Both the position numbers and the translations under genes were made by a program. 64,000 nucleotides of DNA from Telmatobacter sp. DSM 110680 (GTDB lineage Bacteria > Acidobacteriota > Terriglobia > Terriglobales > Acidobacteriaceae): positions 3,596,001 to 3,660,000 of the forward strand of contig NZ_CP121196.1 of the NCBI RefSeq assembly GCF_039994875.1, in the 5' to 3' direction. Positions within the stretch are counted from its first letter, which is position 1; the number at the start of each line of letters is the position of its first letter. Below the pieces are notes generated by a model. It was not told the DNA's origin. It saw only the letters and a program-made list of their open reading frames with translations, and ran no database searches. Below are positions 34,993 to 45,249 of this stretch, piece after piece.

Positions 34993-37900
34993 ATGAGTGA
35001 ACAGGAAATGGTGATTTTAGATGGGAACGAGGCCGCGGCTTCTGTAGCCTATCGACTCTCCGAAGTCGTTGCAATCTACCCGATTACACCCTCGTCGCCG
35101 ATGGCCGAGTGGGCGGATCAGTGGCGCTCGGAGGGCAAAAAGAATATCTGGGGCGCATTGCCCATCGTGGAAGAACTGCAAAGTGAGGGCGGCGCTGCCG
35201 GCGCACTTCACGGAGCTCTGCAGGCTGGTGCATTTGCCACTACCTTCACAGCCTCGCAAGGCCTGCTTCTGATGATTCCCAACATGTACAAGATTGCCGG
35301 TGAATTGACCCCGGCCACCATGCACGTCACGGCTCGCACCCTGGCCACGCACGCGCTTTCAATCTTCGGCGATCACTCCGATGTGATGGCATGCCGTTCC
35401 ACGGGCTGGGCGATGCTGGCATCGAACTCCGTGCAGGAAGTTGCCGACATGGCGCTCGTCGCGCAAATCGCGACTCTTGAATCGCGCATTCCCTTCATTC
35501 ATTTCTTCGATGGCTTCCGTACCTCGCACGAAGTCGGCAAGATTCTTCCCATCAGCGACGAAACCATCCGCGCGCTGGTCGACGACAAATACATCATCCA
35601 GTTCCGCCAGAACGCGCTCAGTCCCGATCGCCCCCTGCTTCGCGGATCCGCGCAGAATCCTGACGTCTTCTTCCAGGCGCGCGAAGCTTGCTCACCATTT
35701 CATGCGGCTGTCCCAGGAATCGTGCAGTCTGTCATGAACCGCTTCGCAGTTCAGACAGGTCGTGCCTACCACCTGTTCGACTACTACGGCGCAGCCGATG
35801 CAGAGCGCGTCATCATCATCATGGGGTCGGGCGCTGAAGCTGCTGAAGAAGCAGTAGACGCGATGGTCAAGCAAGGCGAAAAGGTTGGCATGGTCAAGGT
35901 CCGCCTCTATCGGCCCTTCGATGCCTCAGCCTTCATCAACGCGCTTCCCGCGACCGTCAAAGCGATTTCCGTTCTCGATCGCTGCAAGGAACCGGGCGCA
36001 GCCGGCGAGCCTTTGTATCAGGATGTAGTCACCGTTCTCGCCGAACATGCGGACACCCTTCCGTTTGCTGCCATGCCGACCGTCGTTGGCGGTCGTTATG
36101 GACTGTCGTCAAAAGAATTCACTCCCGCCATGGTCAAGGGCATCTACGACGAACTCAACAAGACTGTCCCCAAGAATCACTTCACCATCGGCATCGACGA
36201 CGACATTTCGCATACCAGCCTTTCGTACGATCCGGCGTTCTCTACCGAAGATCCAAGAACCGTACGCGCACTCTTTTATGGATTAGGCTCCGACGGCACC
36301 GTAGGCGCAAACAAGAACTCGATCAAGATCATCGGCAGCGAAACCCCCAACTACGCGCAGGGCTACTTCGTATACGACTCGAAGAAGTCCGGCTCCATGA
36401 CGACATCACATCTGCGCTTTGGACCCAATCCAATTCGATCCACCTACCTCATTACCCGCGCCAGCTTTGTGGCCTGCCACAACTTTAGCTTCCTCGAAAA
36501 GATGAATGTCCTTGAAGCAGCCATGCCCGGCGCGGTCTTCCTGCTCAACTCTCCTTATTCTGCTGCCGAAGTCTGGAACAAGCTGCCCAAGTCGACGCAG
36601 GAAGAGATGTTGCGCAAGAAGATCGAGTTCTACGTGATTGATGGTTATACGGTTGCACGCGATGCCGGTATGGGCACGCGCATCAACACCATCATGCAGA
36701 CTTGCTTCTTCGCCATCAGCGGCGTGCTGCCTCGCGAAGAAGCCATCGCGCAGATCAAGAAGGCCATCAAGAAGACCTATGGCAAGCGCGGCGATGCCGT
36801 GGTCCAGAAGAACTACGATGCTGTAGACGCGGCGCTCGCACACCTTCACAAGGTCGAGTTGCCCTCTGCTGCTTCATCGGATTTCGACCTGATCCCGTCC
36901 ATTTCCGGCAAGGCGCCAGAATTTGTTCGCAACGTGCTCGGCGAGATCGCAGCCGGACGCGGCGATCTGCTTCCCGTCAGCGCGATTCCTGCCGGTGGCG
37001 CATTTCCTACAGGCACCGCGCAGTGGGAGAAGCGCAACATCGCACAGTTCATTCCTGCCTGGGACAAGGATCTCTGCATCCAGTGCGGCAAGTGCGTCAT
37101 GGTTTGCCCGCACGCCGTGATCCGCGCCAAGATCTACAGTCCCGAACTCGGCGACAAGGCTCCCGCAACCTTCAAGTGGGCCAAGCCGAAATGGAAGAGC
37201 ATGGAAAACGACCACTACACGCTGCAGGTTGCTCCGGAAGATTGCACCGGTTGCGCTGTCTGCGTGGATGTCTGCCCGGTGAAGAGCAAGAGCGACGCCA
37301 GCAAAAAAGCCATCAACATGGTGCCGCAAGCTCCGCTGCGCGAGACCGAGCGCGACAACTGGGAATATTTCCTTGACCTTCCTGAAGTCGATCGCAACAA
37401 GCTCTCGCATTCGCAGGTAAAAGATCTGCAGCTTCTGCAACCGCTGTTCGAGTTCTCCGGCGCCTGCGCGGGTTGCGGCGAAACTGCCTACATCAAGCTT
37501 CTCACCCAGCTCTTCGGTGACCGGCTCTACGTCGCCAATGCGACAGGCTGCTCCTCAATCTACGGCGGCAATCTGCCCACTACTCCTTACAGCAAAAACG
37601 CCTCCGGTCGCGGTCCGACATGGGCCAACTCGCTCTTTGAAGACAACGCGGAGTTCGGCTTTGGCATGCGTACCGCGCTTGACCAGCAAAAGATTTTCGC
37701 CGAGTTACTGGTAACGCGTCTTGCCTCCGCCATTGGCCCCGAACTCGCAGCTGACATCGTCAATGCGCCACAAAAGACCGAATCTGAAATCACAGCACAG
37801 CGCGAGCGCGTGAAAGTCCTTACCACCAAGCTCGCGGCAATAGACTCATCTGACGCGCGCAATCTGCTCGCCATAGCCGAGTCGCTGGTTCGCAAGAGCG

Positions 37901-38619
37901 TGTGGATTCTGGGTGGTGACGGCTGGGCCTTCGACATCGGTTTCGGCGGACTCGATCACGTCCTCGGGTCAGGAAAGAACGTCAACGTCCTGGTCCTCGA
38001 CACTGAGGTTTACTCGAACACTGGTGGCCAATCCTCCAAGGCAACTCCGCGTGGTGCTGTGGCCAAGTTTGCGGCCAGCGGCAAAATGAACGCAAAGAAG
38101 GATCTCGCAATGGAGGCGGTTAGCTACGGTTACGTCTACGTGGCACAGGTTGCTCTGGGCGGAAACGACAGTCACGTCGTCAAGGCCTTCCAGGAGGCTG
38201 AGGCGCACGATGGTCCGTCGATCATCATTGCTTATTCAAGCTGCATCGCCCATGGCTACGACCTGGTGCACGGACTTGAACAGCAAAAGCTCGCTGTGCA
38301 ATCTGGGTACTGGCCGCTCATGCGCTACAACCCCGCGCTTCGCGAAGAAGGAAAGAATCCGTTCCAACTTGATTCGCGAGCACCGTCGATCCGCCTAAAG
38401 GATTATGCATATCGCGAAGCTCGCTACACCATGCTCGCTCGCAGCAATCCTGAGGTAGCTGCCACACTGCTCAAGGAAGCACAAGACGATGTTGAGCGCC
38501 AGTGGCGTGTCTACTCGTCCCGTGCCTCCATGCCGGGTCGTGGCGAGACGCCGAACATCGCGCCCGCAGAAAAGACCGAAGAGAAACTGGCAGCCCCGCC
38601 TGCCGGAGGATCCAAATGA
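34993..38619 (+). CDS. nifJ: Pyruvate:ferredoxin (flavodoxin) oxidoreductase
   Basis: Single-chain PFOR of 1208 residues: pyruvate + CoA + oxidised ferredoxin give acetyl-CoA, CO2 and reduced ferredoxin. Domains in order are the pyrimidine domain (VVAIYPITPSSPMAEWAD), domain II/III, the gamma-type domain (ETPNYAQGYFVYDSKKSG region), two 4Fe-4S motifs CIQCGKCVMVC at 695 and CTGCAVCVDVC at 751, and the TPP domain (CAGCGETAYIKLL, GGDGWAFDIGFGGLDH, NTGGQSSKATPRGAV). The start at 34993 has GAGG 8 bases upstream and aligns with the family N-terminus. The stop overlaps the next ATG (ATGA). It points to anaerobic or low-oxygen pyruvate oxidation. Confidence 0.96.
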   Translation: MSEQEMVILDGNEAAASVAYRLSEVVAIYPITPSSPMAEWADQWRSEGKKNIWGALPIVEELQSEGGAAGALHGALQAGAFATTFTASQGLLLMIPNMYKIAGELTPATMHVTARTLATHALSIFGDHSDVMACRSTGWAMLASNSVQEVADMALVAQIATLESRIPFIHFFDGFRTSHEVGKILPISDETIRALVDDKYIIQFRQNALSPDRPLLRGSAQNPDVFFQAREACSPFHAAVPGIVQSVMNRFAVQTGRAYHLFDYYGAADAERVIIIMGSGAEAAEEAVDAMVKQGEKVGMVKVRLYRPFDASAFINALPATVKAISVLDRCKEPGAAGEPLYQDVVTVLAEHADTLPFAAMPTVVGGRYGLSSKEFTPAMVKGIYDELNKTVPKNHFTIGIDDDISHTSLSYDPAFSTEDPRTVRALFYGLGSDGTVGANKNSIKIIGSETPNYAQGYFVYDSKKSGSMTTSHLRFGPNPIRSTYLITRASFVACHNFSFLEKMNVLEAAMPGAVFLLNSPYSAAEVWNKLPKSTQEEMLRKKIEFYVIDGYTVARDAGMGTRINTIMQTCFFAISGVLPREEAIAQIKKAIKKTYGKRGDAVVQKNYDAVDAALAHLHKVELPSAASSDFDLIPSISGKAPEFVRNVLGEIAAGRGDLLPVSAIPAGGAFPTGTAQWEKRNIAQFIPAWDKDLCIQCGKCVMVCPHAVIRAKIYSPELGDKAPATFKWAKPKWKSMENDHYTLQVAPEDCTGCAVCVDVCPVKSKSDASKKAINMVPQAPLRETERDNWEYFLDLPEVDRNKLSHSQVKDLQLLQPLFEFSGACAGCGETAYIKLLTQLFGDRLYVANATGCSSIYGGNLPTTPYSKNASGRGPTWANSLFEDNAEFGFGMRTALDQQKIFAELLVTRLASAIGPELAADIVNAPQKTESEITAQRERVKVLTTKLAAIDSSDARNLLAIAESLVRKSVWILGGDGWAFDIGFGGLDHVLGSGKNVNVLVLDTEVYSNTGGQSSKATPRGAVAKFAASGKMNAKKDLAMEAVSYGYVYVAQVALGGNDSHVVKAFQEAEAHDGPSIIIAYSSCIAHGYDLVHGLEQQKLAVQSGYWPLMRYNPALREEGKNPFQLDSRAPSIRLKDYAYREARYTMLARSNPEVAATLLKEAQDDVERQWRVYSSRASMPGRGETPNIAPAEKTEEKLAAPPAGGSK

Positions 38620-39632
38620 TTGATGTATCCACAAAGTACTTGGGCCTCAAACTGAATGGGCCCATCGTTGTATCTTCGACGCCGCTTTCAGAATCGATTG
38701 AAAACGTGCACCGCATGGAAGAAGCCGGCGCTTCGGCAATCGTGCTCACCTCACTCTTCGAAGAGCAGCTCGCGCTTGAATCGCGTGCGCTCGACGAAGA
38801 CTTGTCGCGAGGCACAGAATCCTTTGCAGAGTCACTCGGCTACCTTCCCGATCTGAACGACTACCGCATGACTCACGAGGTTTATCTCGATCACGTGCGG
38901 CGCGCCAAAGATGCGGTAAAGATTCCGATCCTCGCCAGCCTCAACGGGGTGACCAGCGGCGGCTGGATGCGTTTCGCCCAGGAGTCAGAGCAGGCCGGTG
39001 CGGATGCCATCGAACTCAACACCTACGCGCTTGCTACCGATCGCAGCCAGACTTCCTATGAATTGGAAGCGCAACTGCTCGAGCTCGTAGAGAACGTCTG
39101 CAAAGCGGTCAAAGTGCCGGTCGCGGTCAAGCTCTCGCAGTCGTTCACCAGCTTGCCTCACATGGCCGCGAAGCTTGAAGATGCTGGTGCTGCCGGAATC
39201 GTCCTCTTCAACCGCTTCTATCAGCCCGATTTCGATATCGAGACTCTTGAAGTGCGTCCTACGCTGCACTTCTCCACGCCGTCTGAATTGTTGCCTCGCC
39301 TCCATTGGGCCGCAATCCTCTACGGCCACCTCAACATTGACATCGCGATTACGGGCGGCGTGCACTCGGCAGAAGATGTCATCAAGAGCGTCATGGCTGG
39401 GGGCACCGTTGCCATGATGTGTTCGGCACTCCACATCCACGGCATTGAACACATCGGCCGCGTTCTCTCTGATCTTCAGTACTGGTTGGAGAAGCGTGAA
39501 TTTTCGTCGCTCTCCGAAACCCGGGGCTGCCTCAGCCGTCGTTCCGTGCCAGATGTATCGCCGTTCGATCGCGGAAATTACATCAAGACGCTAAGCTCCT
39601 ACAGCCTGCGCCAAACCGTGGCAGCGTTTTAA
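38616..39632 (+). CDS. Dihydroorotate dehydrogenase-like flavoprotein
   Basis: A 338-residue FMN-binding TIM-barrel protein of the DHOD/PreA superfamily: LGLKLNGPIVVSSTPLSES at the N-terminus, IPILASLNGVTSGGWMRFA, VKLSQSFTSLPHMA, then the phosphate-binding IAITGGVHSAEDVIKSVMAGG. GGAGG is 6 bases upstream, and the ATG overlaps the nifJ stop, so it is made together with PFOR. It lacks the usual pyrimidine-pathway context, so it probably is not the biosynthetic PyrD; a ferredoxin- or flavin-linked oxidoreductase role is inferred. Confidence 0.85.
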   Translation: MIDVSTKYLGLKLNGPIVVSSTPLSESIENVHRMEEAGASAIVLTSLFEEQLALESRALDEDLSRGTESFAESLGYLPDLNDYRMTHEVYLDHVRRAKDAVKIPILASLNGVTSGGWMRFAQESEQAGADAIELNTYALATDRSQTSYELEAQLLELVENVCKAVKVPVAVKLSQSFTSLPHMAAKLEDAGAAGIVLFNRFYQPDFDIETLEVRPTLHFSTPSELLPRLHWAAILYGHLNIDIAITGGVHSAEDVIKSVMAGGTVAMMCSALHIHGIEHIGRVLSDLQYWLEKREFSSLSETRGCLSRRSVPDVSPFDRGNYIKTLSSYSLRQTVAAF

Positions 39633-39786
39633 CATTTGGTGAAATCTCGTCCTGAGCGGAGCATCCCTGGGGCCGGTGGACGAGATGGTCAGATTTAAGC
39701 AACGCAAGGGTTCTTCCTGGGCACCAACGGCGGCCGCACAAATGAGTGCAGTCGCCGTTGGCGTTTCTAAGTACGCAATTCCCGCA

Positions 39787-40446
39787 TCACCCCTTGCGTC
39801 GATAAGCTCTCTCGTAGAGCCATTGCTTCCAGCTATCCGGCAATGCGTCCAACTTGCGAGCCTTGTCCACCAGCCTCAAATCCTCGTCGGTGTACTCCTT
39901 CGCGACATAAAGTCGCGTGATCGCCGAAACAGTAAGTGAACTTGGATCATGATTCAACAACCTGATTTCATCTCCCGATTCGACTTCACCCTCGTGAGTC
40001 ACTGCAAGATAAAACCCCGTTCGCCCGCTCGAAAGAAATCGCTTAACCATGTCATCCATTCCGAACTTGATGCCGAGCTTGTAGCAGGGAAGTCGGGGCT
40101 GCGTTACGACTACCTCCGCCGACCCAATGGCGAATCGGTCGCCAATGTGCACCGAATCCTCATCTGCGCGGCCCGCGATGGTGAAATTCTCTCCAAAGGC
40201 TCCCATGGTTAGCTCTCTCCCTGGCAACTGCGCTCTCCAGTAGTCGTAATGCTCAACCGAATAGCAATACACCGCTTTGTACTCACCGCCGTGCACCGTC
40301 AGGTCCGACTGCCTGTCTCCATCCAGATTCAGCGTCCGCAAAGCAACGCGACCTTCCACGGGTTCCTTAAGAATCGATGTGGTGATGTTCGTCCCGTGCC
40401 ATTCAACTTCCCGGGGCAGTCCGCAATTAACAGATATTAGTCTCAT
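39787..40446 (-). CDS. MOSC domain protein (YiiM-like)
   Basis: A 219-residue MOSC-domain protein, the family that binds molybdenum cofactor and carries sulfur or reduces N-hydroxylated compounds. It shows LDGDRQSDLTVHGGEYKAVYCY, GAFGENFTI and QPRLPCYKLGIKFG with the conserved Cys expected to ligate Mo. A C-terminal helical 3-alpha extension (ITRLYVAKEYTDEDLRLV) is typical of YiiM. The ATG at 40446 begins the conserved region; a longer frame from 40509 is possible but adds no recognisable sequence. Confidence 0.88.
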   Translation of the reverse strand: MRLISVNCGLPREVEWHGTNITTSILKEPVEGRVALRTLNLDGDRQSDLTVHGGEYKAVYCYSVEHYDYWRAQLPGRELTMGAFGENFTIAGRADEDSVHIGDRFAIGSAEVVVTQPRLPCYKLGIKFGMDDMVKRFLSSGRTGFYLAVTHEGEVESGDEIRLLNHDPSSLTVSAITRLYVAKEYTDEDLRLVDKARKLDALPDSWKQWLYERAYRRKG

Positions 40447-40607
40447 AAAGGTTCTTCGTTTTGATGATGGCCGGCCGACGACAGTTTCGAAAAAAGCGGA
40501 TTCCGGCATGCGCCTCCTAAGTGCTCTGGATGCCGCGAGAACGGGCAGCTAGCGCGGCCATACGTTCTGCGCACACGATAGCATGATAGGAACGGAGGTT
40601 TGCCATC

Positions 40608-41252
40608 ATGCCAAAAGTTCGCGTCGCTGGATTTGGCGTTTCACTAGACGGCTTCAGTGCCGGCCCGGAACAAAGTCTCAATGACCCGCTCGGAAAGCGC
40701 GGCCCCGAAATCTTTCAGTGGTTCTTTCATACCAAAACGTTTCGCGCCATGCAGGGCAAGGACGGCGGATCAAACGATGCCGACGACGAATACGCGCGTC
40801 GCGCGATGGAGAACTTCGGCGCCTTTATTCTCGGCCGCAATATGTTCGGCCCCATCCGTGGTCCTTGGCAAAACAGTGACTGGAAAGGCTGGTGGGGCGA
40901 TAATCCGGTCTATCATGCGCCCACGTTTATCCTCACGCACCATGAAAGAGACCCGATCATCATGGAAGGGGGAACCACTTTCTATTTTGTGACTGCAGGG
41001 ATCGGCGAAGGGCTGCAACGTGCCAAACAGGCAGCCGGAGATAAAGATGTCAAAATTGGAGGCGGCGTTTCTACGGTGCGGCAGTATCTGCAAGCCGGAC
41101 TGATCGACTCAATACACCTTGCAGTTTCGCCCGTTGTTTTGGGCCGCGGCGAGGCCCTGTTTACCGGCATTGACCTGCCTTCTCTGGGCTTTTCAGTGAA
41201 GGAGCGAACCATAACTCCAAACGCGACTCATGTTGTGTTGGAGAAGGGCTAG
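40608..41252 (+). CDS. Dihydrofolate-reductase-like (RibD C-terminal) protein
   Basis: A 214-residue protein of the DHFR/RibD reductase fold, common as a stand-alone NADPH-dependent reductase of unknown substrate. Signatures are GVSLDGFSAGPEQS, FILGRNMFGPIRGPW, the nucleotide-binding KIGGGVSTVRQYLQAGLIDSIHLAVSPVVLGRGEALF and a final ATHVVLEKG. GGAGG lies 9 bases before the ATG. It diverges from the MOSC gene across about 160 bases and shows no operon link. Confidence 0.88.
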   Translation: MPKVRVAGFGVSLDGFSAGPEQSLNDPLGKRGPEIFQWFFHTKTFRAMQGKDGGSNDADDEYARRAMENFGAFILGRNMFGPIRGPWQNSDWKGWWGDNPVYHAPTFILTHHERDPIIMEGGTTFYFVTAGIGEGLQRAKQAAGDKDVKIGGGVSTVRQYLQAGLIDSIHLAVSPVVLGRGEALFTGIDLPSLGFSVKERTITPNATHVVLEKG

Positions 41253-41371
41253 AAGTCAGTTTCGCGCAGTGTGTTCCAGTTTTATTGCCGCCTGTCGAGA
41301 CCACCATATCTGTGCTTGCTTCACTGCCCCCAGACCTTATGATTACGTGTGCAACTTCAACGAGGTCACGA

Positions 41372-42790
41372 ATGATCTTGAAACCACTAGCCGTCGGAAT
41401 TCTTTCTGCAGCATTTTTGTCAACTGTGTCTTGTTTCGCGCAGGCACCTCAAAAATACCATCCCACCCTCGAATCGCTCGATCGGCATCCGCTTCCGCAG
41501 TGGTATGACGGAGCCAAGCTCGGCATCTTCATCCACTGGGGTCTCTACTCCGTGCCAGGCTGGGCGCCCATCAATCACCCCGACCACGACTTCTCTTCGG
41601 CCGACTACATCCGCTACAACCCCTACGCCGAGTGGTACCTCAACGTGCTCCGCGTTCCAGGCTCGCCAACGGCCGAGTACCACAAACAGCACTACGGCGA
41701 ACAGGGATATTACGACTTCGCTCCGACCTTCAATCGAGAATCAAAGAAGTGGAATCCCGATAAGATGGCCGCTATCTTTCGCGATGCCGGAGCGCGCTAT
41801 GTTGTTCTCACCAGTAAGCACCACGAGGGCTTTACCCTCTGGCCTAGCACCACGCCCAATCCCACCCCAAGTCTCAAACCGAGTCAACTGCACGCCGAGC
41901 GCGACATCGTTGGCGAGCTGACGACTGCTGTCCAGAATCAAGGTTTGAAGATGGGCTTGTACTATTCCGGCGGCTATGACTGGACCTTCAACACTGGCCC
42001 GATCGAAACCGACAAGGATTACGATGCCGTGAAGCCGCAGAGCGAAGCCTACGGTAAATACGCCTTCGCGCAAATTCACGAGCTCATCGACCGCTACCAT
42101 CCTGCAGTGTTGTGGAACGACATCGACTGGCCTAAAACTGGCAACGCCCTCCAGGTCGAAGCTGACTACTACAATGCTATTCCCGACGGGGTCATCGACG
42201 ACCGTTTCGGCATCAAGCATTCTGACTTCACTTCGCCCGAGTACGAGAAAAAGGACCAGATCAGCGAGAAGAAGTGGGAAGAGTGCCGTGGACTCGGTCG
42301 CTCATTCGGATACAACCGCGCAGAAGGTGAAAAGGAAACCATCGCGCCTGGCGAGCTGATTGCACTGCTCGTCGACATCGTAAGCAAAAATGGAAACCTC
42401 CTGCTCGACGTTGGCCCCGAAGCCGATGGAACCATCCCGCCGGTGCAGATGGAGCGCTTGAAAGCGCTCGGAGAATGGCTCAAGCAGAACGGAGAAGCCA
42501 TCTACGACACAACTCCGTGGACCAAAGCGACAGGGAAGTCGGCCGAGGGTGACGATCTTCGATTCACTAAGAAGGGCAACGACCTGTATGTGACGGTCCT
42601 TGGAAAACCGAAGGCGCAGACAATCACCATCACGGACCTTCCGGCAAAGAATGGAATTGCGATCACTCAGGTTGGCGACAACAGCGATCTGGGGGCGAAA
42701 GATCAAGCGAATGGTATGCGCATCGCGCTTCGGGGAACGCCAAAGGGAGACTACGCCTATGCGTTCAAGCTAGCGGACTACGCCCGCTGA
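41372..42790 (+). CDS. Secreted alpha-L-fucosidase, GH29
   Basis: A 472-residue exported retaining enzyme that removes terminal L-fucose. A signal peptide ends at SCFAQ. The catalytic barrel shows WYDGAKLGIFIHWGLYSVPGW, VLTSKHHEGFTLWPS and LKMGLYYSGGYDW, and the predicted nucleophile Asp250 lies in LWNDIDWP, the counterpart of the Thermotoga maritima motif. A C-terminal beta-sandwich begins near residue 400. GAGG 6 bases before the ATG at 41372 fixes the start. Only 6 bases separate its stop from that of the convergent hydrogenase protease gene. Confidence 0.94.
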   Translation: MILKPLAVGILSAAFLSTVSCFAQAPQKYHPTLESLDRHPLPQWYDGAKLGIFIHWGLYSVPGWAPINHPDHDFSSADYIRYNPYAEWYLNVLRVPGSPTAEYHKQHYGEQGYYDFAPTFNRESKKWNPDKMAAIFRDAGARYVVLTSKHHEGFTLWPSTTPNPTPSLKPSQLHAERDIVGELTTAVQNQGLKMGLYYSGGYDWTFNTGPIETDKDYDAVKPQSEAYGKYAFAQIHELIDRYHPAVLWNDIDWPKTGNALQVEADYYNAIPDGVIDDRFGIKHSDFTSPEYEKKDQISEKKWEECRGLGRSFGYNRAEGEKETIAPGELIALLVDIVSKNGNLLLDVGPEADGTIPPVQMERLKALGEWLKQNGEAIYDTTPWTKATGKSAEGDDLRFTKKGNDLYVTVLGKPKAQTITITDLPAKNGIAITQVGDNSDLGAKDQANGMRIALRGTPKGDYAYAFKLADYAR

Positions 42791-42796
42791 TTCGAG

Positions 42797-43264
42797 TCAG
42801 CCGAGGAGCTGACGCACAGTAACCTCGAGAATGTCCTTCGCGTCGGGAAGTGCGTCGCGGACAGCGGGGCTGAGGCCTTCGCCCAGTTCGATGCTTCCGG
42901 CGCCTACCGTGAACAGACAAGCTCTTCGTGGCCGTGTTCCATAGAGTTCCTGTGCCACACTGAGCAGTTCTGCAGCGCCGAGGTGATGCGTAACCAATCC
43001 CGGTTTCAAACCGGCAGGGCTAAGCTCACGCAGCAAAATCTGGCCGGGAGTTTGATCCAGTGCACAGTCAACGAAGATAACCGTCTCGGCTGAGGCGATC
43101 ACTTCCGCCATATCCGGCGTCCATTGGTGATCACAAAGAACGCGGACCCGCGCGTCATCGCGCCAGCGCTCTTCTGCCCATTCTGCAAGAAACGGCCCGA
43201 CGCCATCATCCTCGCGTAGCGTGTTTCCACAAGCGAGAATGAGACATCGGGCCGTAAAAGTCAT
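42797..43264 (-). CDS. hoxW: [NiFe] hydrogenase maturation protease (HoxW/HyaD family)
   Basis: A 155-residue endopeptidase that trims the C-terminal tail of the hydrogenase large subunit after nickel insertion. It shows LACGNTLREDDGVGP, DCALDQTPGQ and VTHHLGAAELLSVAQ; the Glu/Asp/His residues in these motifs are the expected nickel ligands. It starts 9 bases after the hoxH stop and is the last gene of the hox operon, whose large subunit carries exactly the kind of tail it cuts. Confidence 0.92.
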   Translation of the reverse strand: MTFTARCLILACGNTLREDDGVGPFLAEWAEERWRDDARVRVLCDHQWTPDMAEVIASAETVIFVDCALDQTPGQILLRELSPAGLKPGLVTHHLGAAELLSVAQELYGTRPRRACLFTVGAGSIELGEGLSPAVRDALPDAKDILEVTVRQLLG

Positions 43265-43273
43265 GCAGCTATC

Positions 43274-44695
43274 TTAACGAATTACCTGATCAACGACCTT
43301 GCCGTCTGCCGACATCATCGTCATCGCCAGCGGCATCTGCCCGAACGCGTGCGTTGAGCAACTGAGGCATGGGTCAAAAGTGCGGATCACAGCTTCGACC
43401 CGGTTCAGAGCGCCGGGGGTGAACTTGCCGTCTTTCACGTAGCACCTGGCAGCCTGCAGAACGCCTTTATTCATGGCGTTGTTGTTGTGTCCGGTAGCCA
43501 CCACGAGGTTAGCCCACGTGATTAGGCCATTTTCGTCCACCTTGTAGTGATGGTTGAGCGTTCCGCGCGGTGCCTCGATCTGTCCAGCACCTTCCAGACG
43601 ATTAACGCCGGCGGTCGCGCGCACATGCGTGTCAAGAATCTGCGTATCAGCAAGGATGTGCTCGATCTTCTCGATGCCATGGAGCACCTCGACAAGTCGC
43701 GCGTGATGGTAGAAGAAGGAGCTTTCTACGGGACCTGCCGCTAGCTGCTTGAATTCCTTCAGCTCCTGATCGGCCAGTGGCGTGCCCATCGATTTCACGA
43801 TGTTGAGTCGTGCAAGCGGACCCACTCGGTAACTGCCTTCGGGATAGCCCAGCGGCTTGTAGTAGACAAACTTGGTATAGCTGTAGTTCTCTACCGCTTC
43901 GCCGATCACCTCGGTGAAATGCTGTGCCGTGATCCCGTCTTCGATGATGTCGCCTTTCGGTCCGATTAACCGCAGAGCGCCGTCATTGATTTCAAAGCTC
44001 TCGTCTTCGTTCATGAGGCCGAGGTAATTCGACGGGAAGTTGGCAAATACGGAGATCTCCTGCTGGAAGCGGTCGGCAATCTGTTTATAGGCCGCCAATG
44101 CCAGGCCCACGTTAGCGTATGCCTCTGGCAGCATGGCCAGCATCTCATCGCGCTTTGCCGCACTTAGGGGTTCGGTCACTCCGCCGGGTACAACCCATCC
44201 GGTATGGATGCGTTTTGTGCCCAGCAGTTCGATAACGTGTTGTCCAAAGCGGCGCAGCCCGATTCCGGCGCGTCCCAGTTCAGGCCTCGCCGCCGCAACG
44301 CCAAAAATGTGACGCTGCGCAGGATCGGATTCCATGCCCAGCAAAAGGTCTGGTGATGAGAGATGGAAGAAGCTCAGCGCATGCGACTGCACCATCTGCG
44401 CCAGGTTCAGGATGCGCCGAAGCTGCGCGGCAGTGTGCGGAATCCGCACCGACATGATTGCCTCGCAAGCCTTCGCCGATGCCAGCAAGTGCGAGACGGG
44501 GCAGATGCCGCAGATACGCGCGGTCAGTGCCGGCATCTCGTAGAATGGCCGGCCTTGAGAAAATTTCTCGAAGCCACGCACCTGCGTGACATGAAACTGT
44601 GCATTCTCTACTTCGCCTTGATCGTTCAGATAGATCGTGATCTTGCCGTGACCTTCAAGGCGGGTAACGGGGTCGATCGTGATGGTTTGCGTCAT
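43274..44695 (-). CDS. hoxH: Bidirectional [NiFe] hydrogenase large subunit
   Basis: The 473-residue catalytic subunit binds the Ni-Fe centre through four Cys: [10 protein letters not shown] at 60-69 and DPCLSCSTH at 441-449. A 24-residue tail after His449 is the expected maturation-protease substrate. Its features fit group 3 cytoplasmic hydrogenases and, with HoxEFU present, group 3d. The ATG at 44695 has GGAG 9 bases upstream and begins the conserved [17 protein letters not shown]; a longer frame overlaps hoxY and is rejected. Gap to hoxY is 20 bases. Confidence 0.95.
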   Translation of the reverse strand: MTQTITIDPVTRLEGHGKITIYLNDQGEVENAQFHVTQVRGFEKFSQGRPFYEMPALTARICGICPVSHLLASAKACEAIMSVRIPHTAAQLRRILNLAQMVQSHALSFFHLSSPDLLLGMESDPAQRHIFGVAAARPELGRAGIGLRRFGQHVIELLGTKRIHTGWVVPGGVTEPLSAAKRDEMLAMLPEAYANVGLALAAYKQIADRFQQEISVFANFPSNYLGLMNEDESFEINDGALRLIGPKGDIIEDGITAQHFTEVIGEAVENYSYTKFVYYKPLGYPEGSYRVGPLARLNIVKSMGTPLADQELKEFKQLAAGPVESSFFYHHARLVEVLHGIEKIEHILADTQILDTHVRATAGVNRLEGAGQIEAPRGTLNHHYKVDENGLITWANLVVATGHNNNAMNKGVLQAARCYVKDGKFTPGALNRVEAVIRTFDPCLSCSTHAFGQMPLAMTMMSADGKVVDQVIR

Positions 44696-44715
44696 AACTC
44701 GAACTCCTTTGGGGA

Positions 44716-45249
44716 TCAGGCTCCAAAGCGGGTGAGGGCCGGAATGTCCAGCGGCTCTCCGGTGATGAGCGCGGTCAGCGCTGTGTGAAATGTGTCTGCG
44801 GAAGGCGGGCAGCCGGGAAGATAGACGTCGACCTTCACGAATTCGTGTATGGGGCGCACAACCTTCAGAAGCTCGGGAACCACGACGCAAGGAATTTGCG
44901 CCTGTATCGTCGCATTCTCAAAGTAAGCACGATCGAGAATCGCTTCACGTCCGATGGGATTGCGCATTGCAGGTACGTTGCCCGTTATGGCACAGTCCCC
45001 GATCGCGATCAGCATCTTGGAGTGCGCACGGATCTTCTTGATCTTCTTCTCGTCGTCAACCGAAGCGACCGCTCCCTCTACAAGTGCGATGTCCACGCTG
45101 TCGGGAAAATCCTTGGCGTCCACGATTGGGCTGTAGACCACGTCAACAAGCTCCGCCAGTTCCAGCAGCCGCTCATCCATGTCCAGGAACGACATGTGGC
45201 ATCCGGAACACCCGTCAAGCCATACTGTTGCTAGTTTCAGTTTGCTCAT
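44716..45249 (-). CDS. hoxY: Bidirectional [NiFe] hydrogenase small subunit
   Basis: A 177-residue cytoplasmic electron-transfer subunit carrying the proximal 4Fe-4S cluster: Cys14 and Cys17 in [13 protein letters not shown], a Cys in [15 protein letters not shown] and one in LPGCPPSAD. It has no Tat signal, as expected for group 3d. The ATG at 45249 overlaps the hoxU stop (ATGA); the longer frame upstream runs inside hoxU. Confidence 0.95.
   Translation of the reverse strand: MSKLKLATVWLDGCSGCHMSFLDMDERLLELAELVDVVYSPIVDAKDFPDSVDIALVEGAVASVDDEKKIKKIRAHSKMLIAIGDCAITGNVPAMRNPIGREAILDRAYFENATIQAQIPCVVVPELLKVVRPIHEFVKVDVYLPGCPPSADTFHTALTALITGEPLDIPALTRFGA

Noticed and set aside
39633..39786. Gap between the DHOD-like and MOSC genes, examined for a terminator or RNA gene
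   Set aside because: No stable hairpin with T-tract and no RNA signature seen.
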